DNA of 64,000 nucleotides from Taenia hydatigena (GCA_036345935.2 JADWOT020000005.1:1488001-1552000), one strand, 5' to 3'. Shown: positions 34,103 through 48,299, counted from the first letter of the stretch. Made by a program: numbers and translations. Notes: generated by a model not told the origin, from the letters alone.

Positions 34103-37026
34103 CTAAATACACAAGTGTGAAACTACACTTTTGTACTATCCACAGTATTATTGCATCGTTCATCATTGTTGCATGCATACGTTACCTGCACATGGCCAGT
34201 ACATGCTAACAGACTACGCTACACCATGGGTCGCATTGTGGTGGTTAAACCTCGTCTTCGAGTGTCAAAGTAGATGCCGAATGTTACCTATGTAAAGCAA
34301 CTGATGTGTCGCTACCATAACCCCGAAATCGACTGAATCACTGATACAGCAGCATTTAGTTTGGCTGTGATGCTCTGAGCGACAATATGGAAGGGCGAAT
34401 CGACCTGATCAGTTCTTACAAGCATCACTCTTTCCTTTCGGTTTCAATAACAACAGAGCCACTTGTTGATTATTGTTCGTCTCTGTGGCCCTCCGGTTCT
34501 AGATGTTAACCACGCTATAACGAAAATGCTAGGTGCTAGGCTTTCAAGGAATGGTAAAATATCATGATGATTTTTGCATGAAGGAGAGTGGATTCCTCCG
34601 TCAGCAATGGACGAAAGCAGCTACGGCAACAAAAGGTGCTGCAGAGTTGCGCATCTTTTTGGGCAGGAGTTTTGAGCCGCGTAAGCGTTTAGCGAGTCTT
34701 GTAGACTCAGCGCTAAAATTGAGTCAATTTCAACGTCCGTCGCCGTAGCGGTAATTGATAAAGACCAACTCTTTGACCAAATGCAAAAGTGCCATAGCGC
34801 TGAGTTATTGACGATTGAATTACTTTAGACTCAATAAACATGTAGTGCACAAATGACTCTTGCAACAAAGTCTTAGCAAAACCAAAAATTGTGCCATCGC
34901 TCGGCTAGCCGCAAAAGGTCAAAGTTCTGGCACGTCCTTCTGATTAAAATAGCAAGAATGAAGAGAAATAAGGGCGTGCACTTTCATGGTAATACGGCTT
35001 TTTATTATCACACCTTGAGCAGCACGCACCACAAAATGTAGCGGCAAGACACCTATTTTTGCAAACCACTTCACGCTGATAATCGTCCTTGTCTGGGTTA
35101 GAACGCCAAGAATTTGTCAAACCGGATATGCCATCCTCCAGCAGTGCATTGCCTTAGCGTCATTTGAATGCTCGATGATTGTAGCCTATCGTAAAAATGT
35201 GATTTGAAGCAAGCAATTATTTAAAATGTAGTTTTGTGCAGATAAGCGATCACTGTAATGTGTCAAGCCCTACCAATTCAGCGTTTCTCACCGCCTCTAG
35301 AATTGACGTCGGCCAGGTTATTTGTACCATGAAAGAGGTGATGACAATACCGAGATTGTGCGATCAACCGGAAGCGCACAACAAGCCTCATTGGATCCTT
35401 GTCTAAGGATAAAACGAAATAGCATGATTATTTTACGTAAAGATTACGTTGCGTAGTAATGCGTAAGGGATAGAGTCATTAATAAGCCTTCTTGCTTATG
35501 AAACAATCAAGCCCATATTTGGAGTTGAAGAGCTCATTTGTGCACTCCACAGCAAAAACTTGCACGTTGAAATACCAAACCTGAATCTTTAATCTGCATT
35601 TTCCTATAATCCAGAGGCTAACTATGTTTTATTCTCTGGTTTGTTTCCATGACAACGTATCAAACAAATAATGCATGCCATGCTCACCTTACTTCTGCTA
35701 ATTTGTAATCTAGATTTATATGGGCAGTAAATACCAGTTACGAGGCTGCAAGTACACTGCGCTGTCTACGCCATAAATCTCATCTTTTGATTGAATTACA
35801 CGTAAACACTGCACGATAGGAATTGGTACCTTGTTCAAGCAAATATTTATGGAGCCTGCCATGGTTGGATCTAGTGATCTCCGATACTATGGTAAAAAAT
35901 GTTTACCATAGTTTCTTTTAGTGGCTAAAATACTAACGCACTGAAGGCTAGCTAGTAAAATGGCCAAGGCTATTCCTAAGAGGAGTGTCTGTGACAAAAC
36001 CGATGGGACGAAATAATTGCTCTAAAGTAATCATCGGGTGTACAAAGATGGAATAAACCGTCGGTTAGAAAGGTGTCAATTAAGAGTAAACTGATAATTT
36101 GTCAATTTACAATTAACGACTTAGAAATTGTGTGTTACATGTATGCGCTTTCTTGTGCAGAAGAACAGCGCAGACAAGTTCAGCCATATCTCGCGCACTT
36201 AATGCATTGCCCATTCTTCTGCAAAACATCTTTTGCAGTCAGCGAAGGCACCCGCAGACTCACATTCACTATAGCACCTGATTTTGGTCGTACATGTACC
36301 AATTCCTTGCACTCATTATCGTCCATGCTCTATGCACCAGCCTAAATGAACACACAGCTCTGGAAAGGGGCGCTATTTTAGTGACCATCAAAGCGTCTCT
36401 TTGTCTTACTAATAGAGTCTGGGCTCTACCGAATTGAAATTGAGCAACGCAGCTTAAGCGAGTTGATAGATGGGGTGACAGTACATTTGCTCGGTAAACA
36501 TGGCACCAGACTCCTTAGGTTTTGTTGTGCGCCCCTCATAACAACTTCTTTTCTACTAAAGACCTTGGAGCGGCATGCAGTAGGCTGTAAGCAGTAATCA
36601 TCCAGAGAACAAATCCAGGCACTATTCGGCGGTAGAGTGGCACATCAGTTTTGAAAAAAAGGCCGGAATTTCGTTTGGAGTGGTATGCATGGAAAATGGG
36701 TGGAAACGTAGAAACTAGCAGTCAGTTATTACTGCTGTTATACTATACAGATGCAGTTTGGCGCTGGCAATCGACGCTTACGTATCTTTGCATGGAGGCA
36801 AAAAGTCTAGTTTAAACATGTCGACACATCATAAATGCATGAGTGTGTATTGCCGTAAATTTAATTAGCTAAATCGAGAGCTTTTGAATTCATGAGTGTG
36901 GCTTAATTCTTATCGTAGGGGTCGGATTTTTGGATGCATGATGCCGTGAGGATGCCATTCGTGTTGGTGACTTCATGCCTATATACGAACACATGTGTGA
37001 ACAATTTTATTGTTAAAATACTTGCA
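34103..37026. other. No supported gene (mirror of 16,513-19,458)
   Basis: It contains the mirrored 71-codon frame (34,533-34,748) and the mirrored 10-bp hairpin. A 90-codon frame at 36,073-36,345 exists only because the 20-bp piece at left 17,303-17,322 is missing here, which argues that this region is not coding. Confidence 0.5.
35887..35911. other. Perfect 10-bp stem hairpin, right copy
   Basis: Exact inverse of 17,649-17,673. Confidence 0.6.
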
Positions 37027-37056
37027 TGTGTGTGTGTGTGCGTGTGTGTGTGTGTG
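37027..37056. repeat. (TG)n microsatellite, right copy
   Basis: Thirty bases against 26 on the left arm, with the same single CG interruption. Confidence 0.95.
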
Positions 37057-39300
37057 AATTTGCATTCCATTTTCGAATTGAATACGTAAGCATGACTGTA
37101 TGCGGATACCATTGCAGTACTTTCCGAAAGGGTATTTGAGTACGCTCCTCTCTATCGATAAACTGACACGCATCTTCTGCAACTTCACCATGCGTGATCT
37201 GAACAAACACAAGCCGTGGTAGTAAAGATTCTGCTACGAACGAGATGTCAATTTGCAGCCCGCACTATCATCATTCAACTAGGTGTCAACCCACTGATTT
37301 GATTGGTAAGATTATCTCAAGTCTTCACAATGACTAAGCGTATTTGACTACATCCATTCTGCTTCGACAGGTGCGGAGATATTTTGCGGTTCGGAGTCTC
37401 TAGATCCAAGTGATGAGCGAGATTCATGCCCTTCGAGTTTGCAAAGGACGCGTTACTCGCTAAGACACCCGACGATGACGAGCGCTTTGTTGGTCGCTGC
37501 TCACTGGTGAATTGTAGACAAAACTCTTGGAGTTCTGCCAAATGAGATACGGTGCGATAACTCCCACTTTCGTGGCATTGTAGTCAGAAAGCACCAACCG
37601 CCAGTGCGAGCTAAAATTGCGGACGCAAGAAGAGAGAAACTAGTCAAATTTGAAGCGTAAATAATCATGCATGCACCCATTTATATTGGATTATGTGCTG
37701 TCTTTTTACTATCTAGTTTGATAAGGCACAACGCCGTGTTATCATGTGTAGGCGTTTGTACCTGCAGCAGATACTGCCGATTATGTGCAACTTACACTTG
37801 GGTGAGTTAGGGCTAATTGCACTTTCGTTGGGGCAGCTTTTTACCTTCCTATTCCCTGCGCGATTCACATGTTTGTGCAGATCTTGAATAAACGTTTATG
37901 CCGCTTCTCCCAGTGGCACTATTGGCCGTTTGGGTGTCCTCATTAGGCACTGGCAAACATCAAATTTTGTCAGGTCTGATGCTTGTGCTCAATGACATCA
38001 AATCTTGTTGCTGACTGAATTTATTTATTTTTGCAGTTGACCGTGTCACATTTTTTACTTTTTGCTTGAGCATACATGTGTATTGTATTTTTAATAATCA
38101 TGGGCTGGATAGGTTCTCAGGGCATTCATTTTGATGCATCCTAGAGCCGTCGTTAACCTATAAAAGGTACTACCTGTTGATACATGCGATGCATCGATCT
38201 GCGTCATAACTTGCAAAAATATCTGCGGTAAATTATAGTTCCCACATCCAAATAAGCTTTCTTGATTTAAGTCCTACCAGTAGTTTATGCACCGTGCACC
38301 GCTGCATTGAATAAGTGTGTTCTATCAAATGCACTTGTGACAGGAATGTTTGCCACCGCTTTACTCCCTTCCATTGCCCTGTGAATCTGAAGAAAGCTTG
38401 CATTTTCCTATAAGAATATGTGTGTTATTTCTGACTCAGTTCAATTTCACGAAGTCTTCAACCGACTTGATTGGTTTTCTCGGCTAACTTTACTGTGCTT
38501 TTTAAGGTGTGAAAAGAGAAGACGCAACGGCTACTGCTATGTGTAAACCTGACTTGCACGAGTGCTTTCGTCAAAGCCATCAAACTTTGTGCATTCGTTG
38601 TTAGCATAAGAGGCTTCTTGATAGGATTGGCCCTAAAATGCTCACAAATGAGGTGTTCAGTGAAGATGCAGTGTTATGGTGGCTACCTTGGATGTAACAC
38701 TGATTGTCTCGACGTCTACCTCCGCAGCCGTAATGATGCTGCAGACTCTGCATGGTCTCTGCTTTTTCTTTGGTCGAACTGTTAATTCGTCTCGACTGCA
38801 GTGCTTCCCGCTATGAGACTAGTAGTTGCAGAGATATAGGCATCGTGTGGGTTTGAACTCGTCCACTGGCCAGCATTACGTAGGTACTTGCATAACATGC
38901 ATGTATGAACAGGCGAAGGTAAGGAGATTTGTCCCCTCCTTATTCCAGTGAATCCAACTGCCTGGTCATCGGCTTAGCCCTTAACTGATTTATCTAACGA
39001 TCCCTTTTTCTATCTACTGAACTAATTACCTCCACACCTCCTTACATCACTGCGTCCCTTCAACGGTGGCACAGGTTGTTGCATTGAATCATTTGCACCG
39101 TTATGCCAAATGTGAGTAAGCTTGTCGAGCTTGCTGCACCTCCGACAGAACCGCCAGATTCTCGGAGATGCTAAAACTGGCATCTTCTCCACTCATCGTT
39201 ACTAACAACGTTTAAGTAGGAGGATGTTTAGGACCCATTTAGGCTCTAAACTAAACAATCAAAGGGTACAGGCTTCATTGTGGATGTCCGCACCACCAAA
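37057..39300. other. No supported gene (mirror of 14,243-16,486)
   Basis: Same content as the left arm. The short coding-like stretches here carry several amino-acid changes relative to the left copy. Confidence 0.5.
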
Positions 39301-39720
39301 TTAACGAGTAAACAAAGGAATCGTGGCTGATGGACATGAGAATGTCGGCCAGAAAACAGAGCCTGCCTGAGTATGGGTCCATTTGTTGGGGTGATCAGCT
39401 AGGGATAAATGTGGTGCTTGATTGACCCCAGTCTTTGACTGGTTAGCAGTACGTCTAAGGTATCTATCCGCTTGACATGAATCAATCAGGCAGAAAAGGA
39501 TTGCGCCAAGACTTCTTCCGAATCGAATACGATTGTTTTTAAGCCTGCAAACATCCCAAGGACAAACTTCTCGTCGCATTTGTTGCATAGCACCTGGGGG
39601 TATGACGTACAGTATCGGACTGTAGCATCTGGATGCAGATCGCGTAAATGGATTGTTAATTATCACTGTGAATTGCACATTGACAGGTGCATCATCTTGG
39701 GGCAGCTTCGATGATTTCAA
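39301..39720 (-). CDS. Unrecognised 139-codon open frame, right copy (doubtful)
   Basis: Mirror of 13,823-14,242 with three residue changes (near positions 3, 40 and 63). Not recognised. Confidence 0.2.
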   Translation of the reverse strand: MKSSKLPQDDAPVNVQFTVIINNPFTRSASRCYSPILYVIPPGAMQQMRREVCPWDVCRLKNNRIRFGRSLGAILFCLIDSCQADRYLRRTANQSKTGVNQAPHLSLADHPNKWTHTQAGSVFWPTFSCPSATIPLFTR

Positions 39721-39752
39721 TGGTGGTGAGAAATTGCATTGTCGCTGACGCG

Positions 39753-40565
39753 CTCGAAACTGTAAACTGGCGTTAGGTTAAGAATGTCGGATCATTTTAA
39801 TGTGGATGCTGAAACACCTGGCTTGCATCCACCTCTGCTGCGAGGTTAGGGGTCATGAACGCGTGAATGCTTGTTACACCCTACTTGTCGTTTTCATCAA
39901 CAGGCTTGAAGGACTGCTAACTTGATATTCCATTTATTTCACTTTAGACTGGTTTGAAGAGCAGATGAAGTCATGGTTACGCCTGAATATGTAGATCACG
40001 TTGAATAACTTTCTCGCCATTTCGAGCCCTGGTACTGGTCGACGAGTTAATAACAAAGATTGAATAGCAGGCTTGACATCACGAAACTCTTCAAAATAGC
40101 GTGCTTGTAGTGCCATTCCTGCATCTCGATGGATTGTATTCGCTCCTCAGCGGGTGTACGTCGATGTTCTCCCAAGTAATCACTTTCATCTTTTTGGCCC
40201 AAGCACTAAATAATCGTACGAATGCATGCTAAACAGACCTGATGAGTGTGAGATTAGAAATGAATCGACGAGGATGCTTATTGTGTCACTAAGAAATAGT
40301 TATGGTTTGCATGGTGATAAGTTCGACACTAAAAGTGTAGGTGGGAAGAATGAAGTAGCTCCTTTGAATCTACTCTAAAACGTTTTAAGGGGCAGGAGTT
40401 GCTTTTATCAGACTAGGTCAGAAATGCTCTAATTTGAAATCCAACCCCTTGACACGATAAATAATTCATTTTGGATCAAGATGCACAATATGTGATAAAG
40501 TGGTTTTCACGTCCATGATTTATTGCGTCCAAGAGAACCGAAACTTCTAAGGATATAACCAAGCG
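39753..40565. other. 813-bp segment present only in the right arm
   Basis: The left arm joins its two flanks through the shared trinucleotide GCG/CGC. The outer end of this segment (about 40,490-40,565) aligns with module M copy B past the breakpoint, so the segment is ancestral and was lost on the left. It contains a 60-codon minus-strand frame (39,934-40,116) that I do not recognise and no inverted termini. Confidence 0.8.
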
Positions 40566-41070
40566 GAGAGAGTCCTCATAGGGATGAAATGTAGCAAATT
40601 GGGAGCGTTGCCTACGAGGCCTTTTAACACTGAGTATTTCGTACAACTACATCTTCCAGAAGAAGGCGGCAAGAATTGCGGCAATATTCAGACTAAAATT
40701 CTGCGTTAAGCCGTGACGATAACGCTCCTCCCTTGAACAGCCAAATGTGCTTGCTCTATTGACCCTCGGCCAAGTGTCCTTCTCAACCAACATAGTCGAA
40801 GTACTCATTCGATAAAACGCGAAATGCCTTCCCTCACTCAACACGTGCCAGCCCAATCATTTGTCCCTCATCCGCTCATGCTGCGGCCAGTTTTGGTATT
40901 CAATTTGCATGCCGATTACCTTCTTCCTTTCGTCTAAAATTGCTGCAGATGTGTGCTCATAGGGGATTTGTCCGCAGTCTTATATAGGCAAGCGATTTAC
41001 CCACCGCAGAAATTCAGTGCTTACTCTATCCGTAATGTGTTTAGCTGATTGCTCGATTCTGGCCAACATC
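40505..41070 (-). repeat. Repeat module M, copy A, right arm (undeleted)
   Basis: Mirror of 13,290-13,830 but extending further. The extra part continues to match copy B (GACGCAATAAATCATG against TACGCAATGAATCATG). Confidence 0.7.
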
Positions 41071-41317
41071 TTGCCTAGATTATCTCGGCTATATTTGATG
41101 GCGTACTTGCCATTATCAATTCTAGTGTTTGCGTAGGGAAACACGGATTGTGAAAAGCGTGAGCATCCTTGCGCAGTTAGACGCAAAATACTTGATCTGC
41201 CATGTTATGACATTCTCATTCTAAGTTGCCTCTGCGCGATTTGGTCATGGATTGAGAGTCCGTTGAATAGTGACACAAAGTTGTTTCTTCGCACAAATAA
41301 CAGGTCAGATTTAATGG

Positions 41318-41808
41318 CTGCTATTTTGCCAGTATTAAGTGTTGCCTGTCGTTGGCTACAATTAAAATTCGCTGGCACTGTGTCGACTGCATTGATCGCC
41401 TTCTCGCACAAGTAAGCCTCTGCTGTCCTCTTCATCTCCAGCAGCACCATAAACGAGAACTCCCCCACAGTGAATTGTCTTGGCTTACCACAGCACGTTG
41501 CTTGAACCCCCGATTTCCTCTTTTGAAATGATCACGAATGTCCAGCGCTTCCTGTCACCTTGCACGACCTCATCGTTGAAGCAACGTCGGGTTGGACGCT
41601 TTACATCATCTACTGCATTGGCTGGGTTCATGGCAGCCTGGATCTTTGAGGCCTCGCCGATGAGATGTTCTTTATCCATAAATGCCACGCAGGTCGGTGT
41701 TTTGCGGCAACCCTGAGCATTGGCAATGGTTTCAAACTTGCCGCTTCGAAGAACGCCAACGCTGTAGAAGGTAGTTCCGAAGTTAATACCAATGGCTAAA
41801 CCTACTGG
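41318..41808 (-). pseudogene. HSP70 pseudogene, right-arm copy
   Basis: Mirror of 12,548-13,038 with the same stop codon and the same frameshift, so the gene was dead before the two arms separated. It has a Ser in place of Cys in the phosphate-1 region (TTFYSVGV) and a few other changes. Confidence 0.93.
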
Positions 41809-41880
41809 CGTGCTTTTGCGGAACACGTGAGTGTCCGTGTGTATGATCTGATAGGTATGACCCTCACCGTCACGCAACAC

Positions 41881-44800
41881 TTTATATCAAGTGCTGTTGA
41901 TGACTCTGTATGTCTTCATGATGTGCATTGACTACTGAGACGCTCGTAGCCAACCAGATATTGCCATTAAATGCTGCCTTTAATCGGTGGCATCTACACG
42001 TACGAAAGTGAGGACGCGCAATGTCGGCTCTGGTGAGAATACGTCTGTAAGTGAGCAGCTCAGTATTGATGTTGTGGTGTTGGAGGTGAAGCGGTGCCGA
42101 AGCACGCACTTATTGACTCATCTTTGGTGGTCTTTTAATGTCCATGGGGTTCCATGCAAACGTTTAGGATGTTCACTTTAAATGCTATAGTCCTCCATGC
42201 GGCCCCGACTCCCTCCAGCAAGAAGCAGTTAAGCAGGGAAACAGAACGGACAAGGCTTGTGCAGTGCCCATCCTGTGATTGTATGGCGTTAGAAGCAGAT
42301 TCACAAAAAACTACAAGCTCTCCGTGCCACCATTGGTCCTCTGCTTTACTTCATTTTACATGATTAGTACTCCCCACTACCTTCCCAATTTGCTCCTCCG
42401 TTTGATTCGCGTAACTTTCAAATTAAGTGCCTTTCCTCCAAAATGACGCTTTTTTGCAACTCCAAATGAAAAACACCCCTTTTCAATAGTAAACATCAAA
42501 GAGCTGACTTTGAGTGGTTTCTTCTTCAATGATGATCTTATTTTGTAAGACTGGTTCATGTTTTGAGCAGTCTCTAATGACGATACATTAACGCACTCAT
42601 TCAACGCCTCCTCACACGTTGATAAAAGCCATCGTAATGAGAATATTCTTTGCAATGGGTAAGCGTAGGGGTGTAGGTGCCTTCAATGCAAGTCCAAGAG
42701 CAATGGGATTTTAGTTTTGTACTATTGTCGATTTGTGTTCTATATGAGTAAATACATACACATCCAATTATGCATACAGCGTCATTACACGATTGCATGC
42801 AAAGTGGACGACCATCAGCAGGGCAAGAGGGCTAGCTTTAGCCCATCTGCTATTGTCCTCCACAAAATCTTCGGTTAGGTTAAATTATATGAACGGATGA
42901 ATTTAATATGTATTCCTGACTAAATAAAAAGACTACAGCTCATTGCTTGCTCACGCTGACAGCTATACAGCCGTTTGCCCTCGTCTGACAAACCCAATCT
43001 ACCAATGCCAACTGTGCTTTTCATTCTCCCCTTTTCATCACAGCGTACCATCAAGCTCGGTCGGTGAAATCAAAGCCAAACACTGACGCATCAAAGGTAA
43101 CACCCTTACTTGGGCCTTACATCTCTTCTAATTCACAATAAATACCTGCTTAGGGGTGCCACTAATCCAAATGCGAGCTTATTTAATGAGTAGATGGGCA
43201 CATAGTTTGGTAAATGCGTAGACAGAAGAACAGCTTCAAGAAGACATTGCCACACAAAGTTGTCAATTTCCAAAAGAACCACAAGGCCGCCAAACACACG
43301 TTATTCAACTGCATTCCCTGCTATGTGTGGGGATTTCGAATTATAGGAGTGAAGGGATGCGTTCATCGTATAATCCTTGTCAGTAACAATTCCATTCAGC
43401 GTCGTAGGCATTTGAAGCTGTCGTGTGGAGCAATAAGTGGCAAATGGTTGGCGTAATTGGTTTGCCCACAAGAAAGCAATTGCATTAGGCCTTGCGTTGC
43501 ATCTAACAAATTCATTCTTATTTAAAGTGCGAATAGCTGCGCATTCCTTTGTGAGTGTAGACCGTCTGTTTAACAACTTTCTACGCATTCATTGCAATCG
43601 CAATGATCAAAGCTATTTTTAAGGTTTTGCTTTAAGGAGGAGGTAAACATTGCAGTAAAGTGGACAAGTTTAATACAGCGTCAGGGCAGTGGATTTGACT
43701 TAGTGTTTATGCATATTTTGTAAATGTGGAGGCTGGGAATAAGGACTCATCCACGGCTTCTGTTCGAATTTCTCTCATTATACGGCCACTAACTCATTGC
43801 TTAAAGCAATCAGCTTCCTCTTCCTTCAACCAGCTCTGCTTTTGCAAACGTAGCGATCCATAAGAATCTCCCTATCTCACATCTTCCGCATACCATCAAA
43901 GAAAGACTCGAAACACTGCATGCCTCCTTTCCTTCGAGCCCAAACTTCTGGGTCATGCCAAAACAAAGATATGGGGAAGAATTTATTGCGGTGAATATGA
44001 AGGCTATGGTACTTACGTGGGTGCGTTATAAAGAGAAAGGAGGAAATCGTAGTTATAATATTAATTGGAAGAGTCGTGCACGTTGGTTTGAGAAGAGTAT
44101 GAGCACGTAGATGGTAAACGGATAATAAAGCATGAAAGATGTTGCAGTGCTTTGATTGCCGTCAGTTGAGGTGTGAGTCCACCTCGCGATGCTTGCGCAT
44201 AATTGGGTGAGAGCGAATGTGGTGAAAGTTAAAGTTGGTGTTTCCTTGGTAGTTGTACACTTTGCAGAATATCTTGGCCACTCATCTTCCAGCCCCTCTT
44301 CCTTCCTCCATGCCTCATAGTCTTGATTACCTATTAAGTCTCAACCACTCACGTCCATCTGCAGAGATAAGAAAATTCAATGCGCAGACTAATTTACAGG
44401 TGGACCTGTGTGCTCTGTCCTGACCTGTTCTTCTCTTCCTTAACCAATAAGCCTAACTAATGGTGGCGTACTTTGAGGGGCATTTAGACTCGCATCTCAA
44501 TCCCATTTAGTTTGCCATCCTAATGCCCTTCTCACCCTTTCGAAGTTGTAGAGTAGGCCGCATTATTCAATAAAGGTAGCATCCTTAATGCAACTAACAA
44601 ATGGAGATGGATCCTTTGAGAGTTATGTAAGATGCGGATGTTACTCTGAAAGGATTTGAGGGTTATGCAGAAGAATGCGGACATAGATGCAGGCTGTGAG
44701 AAAAGAGTTTATGAGTCAGTGGGCCGGAAAATAAACGCAGGTTATGCTCCGATTTTGTACATCTCCTAAGCGTAGAGCTGCTGTGCCTTTTTCCCTTCAT

Positions 44801-46700
44801 CTCGCTTCACTTAGCCTTGCTTTACTTACTCGGCCATTGGAGTTGCCTCAGTTGAAGTGTCGAACACCTCGGTGATCCATGTTTTCCTTATTGCGTTCCA
44901 CGGCCATTTTCATTTGCGTGTGCTTCGTCATTTCTGGCTTTGCCACCTTCGCTTTCTTATTTTGAACATGCCACTTGCATTTGACAAATAGCAAAAGGGC
45001 ATTGCATGGTGGCGGAATTGGCAGCGCTAGTCCTCTCCGTGTCTGCGGCAGCATTCCTTATGCTCCACTGATTTTTGCAAATGGATAGACGTATTACTGT
45101 TGCTAATGTGGAGACTGCCTGAGTAGATGCGGGGATGTGAGAAGGGGTTTGTTGAACAACTGGCAGATGTTTACATTTTGAGCTATTGGTGCTATGTAAG
45201 CACAATTTCTCGATCTTTTCTTACCCGAGCATAATGTGGACTACCGGCTTAAACAGGGGTTGGATTTTTCTACCCCATTAAGCTAATCCGTTCATGCATT
45301 GAACATCTCCTCATCGTTGTGTTGTTGCAAACGCTTTAAGAGTAGGTGTTAGGACCGGAACATTTGCAAGGCCTATTCAATCCTCCTCTTTGATGAAATT
45401 AGTGTTTTCTCTCAAGTTCAGCCCATCAGCTGCTTATTTGCCTGTCTTCTCCACCCAGCATGCTTGTGCATCACCAGATCTTCTCTGCCGTTGATTTGTT
45501 TGGGTAGAATGATCCGGCTCTTATTAAAATGCATGAATTGATAGTGCACTACACCAGACTGTGCCTTATCCCATCCCACTCTGTCGCACCGAGCCGAGCC
45601 GTATCACACATTTTTGCATAATAGTGTTATCACATCCCATCCACATTTGCCACACTTCATCAATTGGCGCACCGCATGGAGAGCTGCAGTGATTACGCGC
45701 TAAGCACTAATGTGGGATGATCGACGAAGAGGTGGGAAGGAACACGGGCTCAGCCGGGATTAGGGTTCGTGGTGAAATGAAAGACTACATTTAGCGAACA
45801 GGGCTTTGAGATTTGGCGAATTTCCACCAATGAAAGACAAGTGCAGCACTTAAGATAAGAGCCACAAAAGCACGGTCCAACGCGCTTTTAGCCAAAAGTT
45901 GGCTAAGAGACAGGAAAATGTGGCATTCTTCAGGCATTGCGATCTTTACACAATCACATCAGTGGAAGCTAATTATTCAAACCAGCTTGATTTTTGTCTA
46001 AGAATAGGGAGATTATTATTTATTGGCTTTACTGTTATAATATTCCTCTTATAAAATACAGACATGACACACCTTCAGTTATCATGAGATTGTAATAAAC
46101 ACGTGTCACATATGTGGGAATTTACAAACAAACGCGTATGGTAAGGGACGTTGAAGTCAGTTTATGGCAGAACTCAAGCCGAAACAAAAATTAGGATCAT
46201 AAGCGCGAAGACTGCATTATAGGTAAGATGGTGATAAAAGGGAGTGAGACCAATGGCATGGCCCAATGGTCAGTCCACCCAACGAAGAAAATATGGTCAA
46301 ACAAGTAACTGTAACCGAAAAGGAGAATGAAGCAAACAACACAGTGTATCTCATAGTCACTCTCGTCTTTTGAGCGGCGCCTTCAGCGTTATTCATGGAA
46401 ATCCGCCCACGTCAGTCGTCACAACACAATTGACGCTTAAACGACACCCAAGATGCAATCGTGCCATTCATCCAAATTGTATGCAAGTGAGGATGCGTGT
46501 TGGCAATTTCACTGCATGTGAAGTTTCATGGCGTTTGGAAGTGCATTCAATGGAAGGAGATTCAGGTGGCCATCACACGTGTCCATAGCTAGACGCTGGA
46601 ACACCGGCCCAAAAGCAGATTGATGCTGGGGAAAACGAGATTGCACACACTACCTTGCCGCGTGATTCTCACCACAGAGTCGCTCGGTCATATTCACTTC
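41881..46700. other. No recognisable gene (mirror of 7,700-12,475)
   Basis: Same short frames as on the left arm. A right-only piece of about 78 bp lies at 44,045-44,121, joined on the left at a shared GGA. Confidence 0.6.
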
Positions 46701-47176
46701 GATTTCATTCAGCTGGTAGGAGAGTGGAGCAGAAGCTGTCAGTTCAGTTAATCCGCATCTTCACGTGGGTGCGGTAGGAATGCTTGGGAGGGAAAACCTT
46801 CCAGACAACTTGAGGCTGGAGTCGCTTCTGCTCCTGATTACAATGTGGGACTGGAGTAGTTGCCCAAGGCAGAAAGTATATATACTCCTTCTGACGCTGA
46901 GCGTCAGCAGCCCTCCCATCTGTAGAATATGCACTTCTCTCGCATCGCTAAGGTTTTCACAAGCGGTGAAAATCAGTGCGAAAATCCATTGGAATGTGAT
47001 GCTTTTATCAATGCTTAAAATATAGCATCTAGAGACTTCCTTGAAGACAAAGGAAGACATTATGCTCGGGCTGGGCTGTCGACATGCACCCAGGTTAGGC
47101 CCATCCGGCGAAGGCAATATGGTTTACAAAGTGATCGCAGCCAATGGCGAGAATCAAACAAACAACAAAACGATTC

Positions 47177-47697
47177 ACACGTGGAGTGAGCAATGCATTT
47201 CTACGTTAGGCAAATCGCTTGCCCATATCAGACTACAGGCGATTCAACTACGAGCATAAGACTGTGGTATTTTAGACGAAAGGAAGAAATTAAGCACCAT
47301 GCGAATTGACTACCGAGAACTGGTTGCAGCATGAGCGAATAAAGGACGAAAGATTGGAGCGGCACGGGTAGAGTGAGGGAAGGCATTTCGCGCTTTTAGC
47401 GAATAGGCACTTTCGGCTGTGTACATCTGTCTGGTGGATATGTTGATTAGGGGAGACACTTCACTGAAGGTCAATCGACGGGAGGGCATTTCGTTACGGC
47501 TTAACACACAATTTTAGTCTGAATACTGCTGCAATTTCTAGTGCTTTTTTGGGAAGAAATGATGTTAGGAAGTGCTCAGTGTTGAAAGGCATAAAAGCAA
47601 CACTCCCAATTTGCCATAATTTATTGCTAAGAAGACTCTTTCTGTTGGGTTCTTTCCCTTAAAGTTATGGTTTTTCTTTTACGCAATGAATCATGAG
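47177..47697 (+). repeat. Repeat module M, copy B, right arm
   Basis: Mirror of 6,736-7,256, in opposite orientation to copy A at 40,505-41,070. Confidence 0.7.
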
Positions 47698-48027
47698 TGG
47701 TGTCATCGTGCCGTTCACTGCTTTACCAGTGGTCGGATATGGATGAGCGGGTGGAGTGAGGGATGCTGTTCGCTCAAGTCGGCATCGCTAACCACAATGG
47801 AACCACTGCTGGCGAGCGAAAGGGCAGCAACTCAAGAGGCGATAGACAAGGTGGATGTGGACGTGGAGGTGGGACCAAATGAGAAAGAAGGGGAGGAGAG
47901 AAGGATATTGGTGCAGTGGGGAGATTACAAGAGGTAAAGCACAAGACACCCTGCTCCTTAAAATATTCTGGCGAGTGTCACTAATATTTGTGTCCTTCCA
48001 CGTAGAAACAAGTCAGTTAGCTAGCTG

Positions 48028-48046
48028 GCCAGCCAGCCAGCCAGCC
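48028..48046. repeat. (CCAG)n short tandem repeat
   Basis: Between four and five CCAG/GCCA units, followed by CAC. Confidence 0.85.
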
Positions 48047-48299
48047 ACATGGGTTGAAAGAGATAAGGAGAGACGCAACAATAATTAAGTTAAATAGGAT
48101 AAGTGAATGAAGTAAGAAATGGGTGAAGGAATGGAGAGAAAGGTAATGCTGTGTTCACTGCTTAGAAATCGACGCGCAGAGAAATTGATGCAGAGATGTG
48201 TGATGAAATGGACCATCAGAAGGGCATGCATATAGGCTTGGAGAGAGGGACGGATAGGCAAGTGGGTGCGTGGATGATAGGCAGGCGGGGAATCAGTGC

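Larger units (their letters stand above)
28513..47872. repeat. Right arm of giant palindrome, proximal part
   Basis: Reverse complement of left 6,562-25,117. It is the longer arm here by 813 bp (39,753-40,565) and about 78 bp (near 44,045-44,121), while lacking 20, 12, 22 and 35 bp present on the left. It continues at 62,628 after a 14,755-bp right-only segment. Confidence 0.95.

Noticed and set aside
36073..36345. 90-codon minus-arm frame in the right arm.
   Set aside because: It arises only because 20 bp present on the left are missing; the left arm reads differently.
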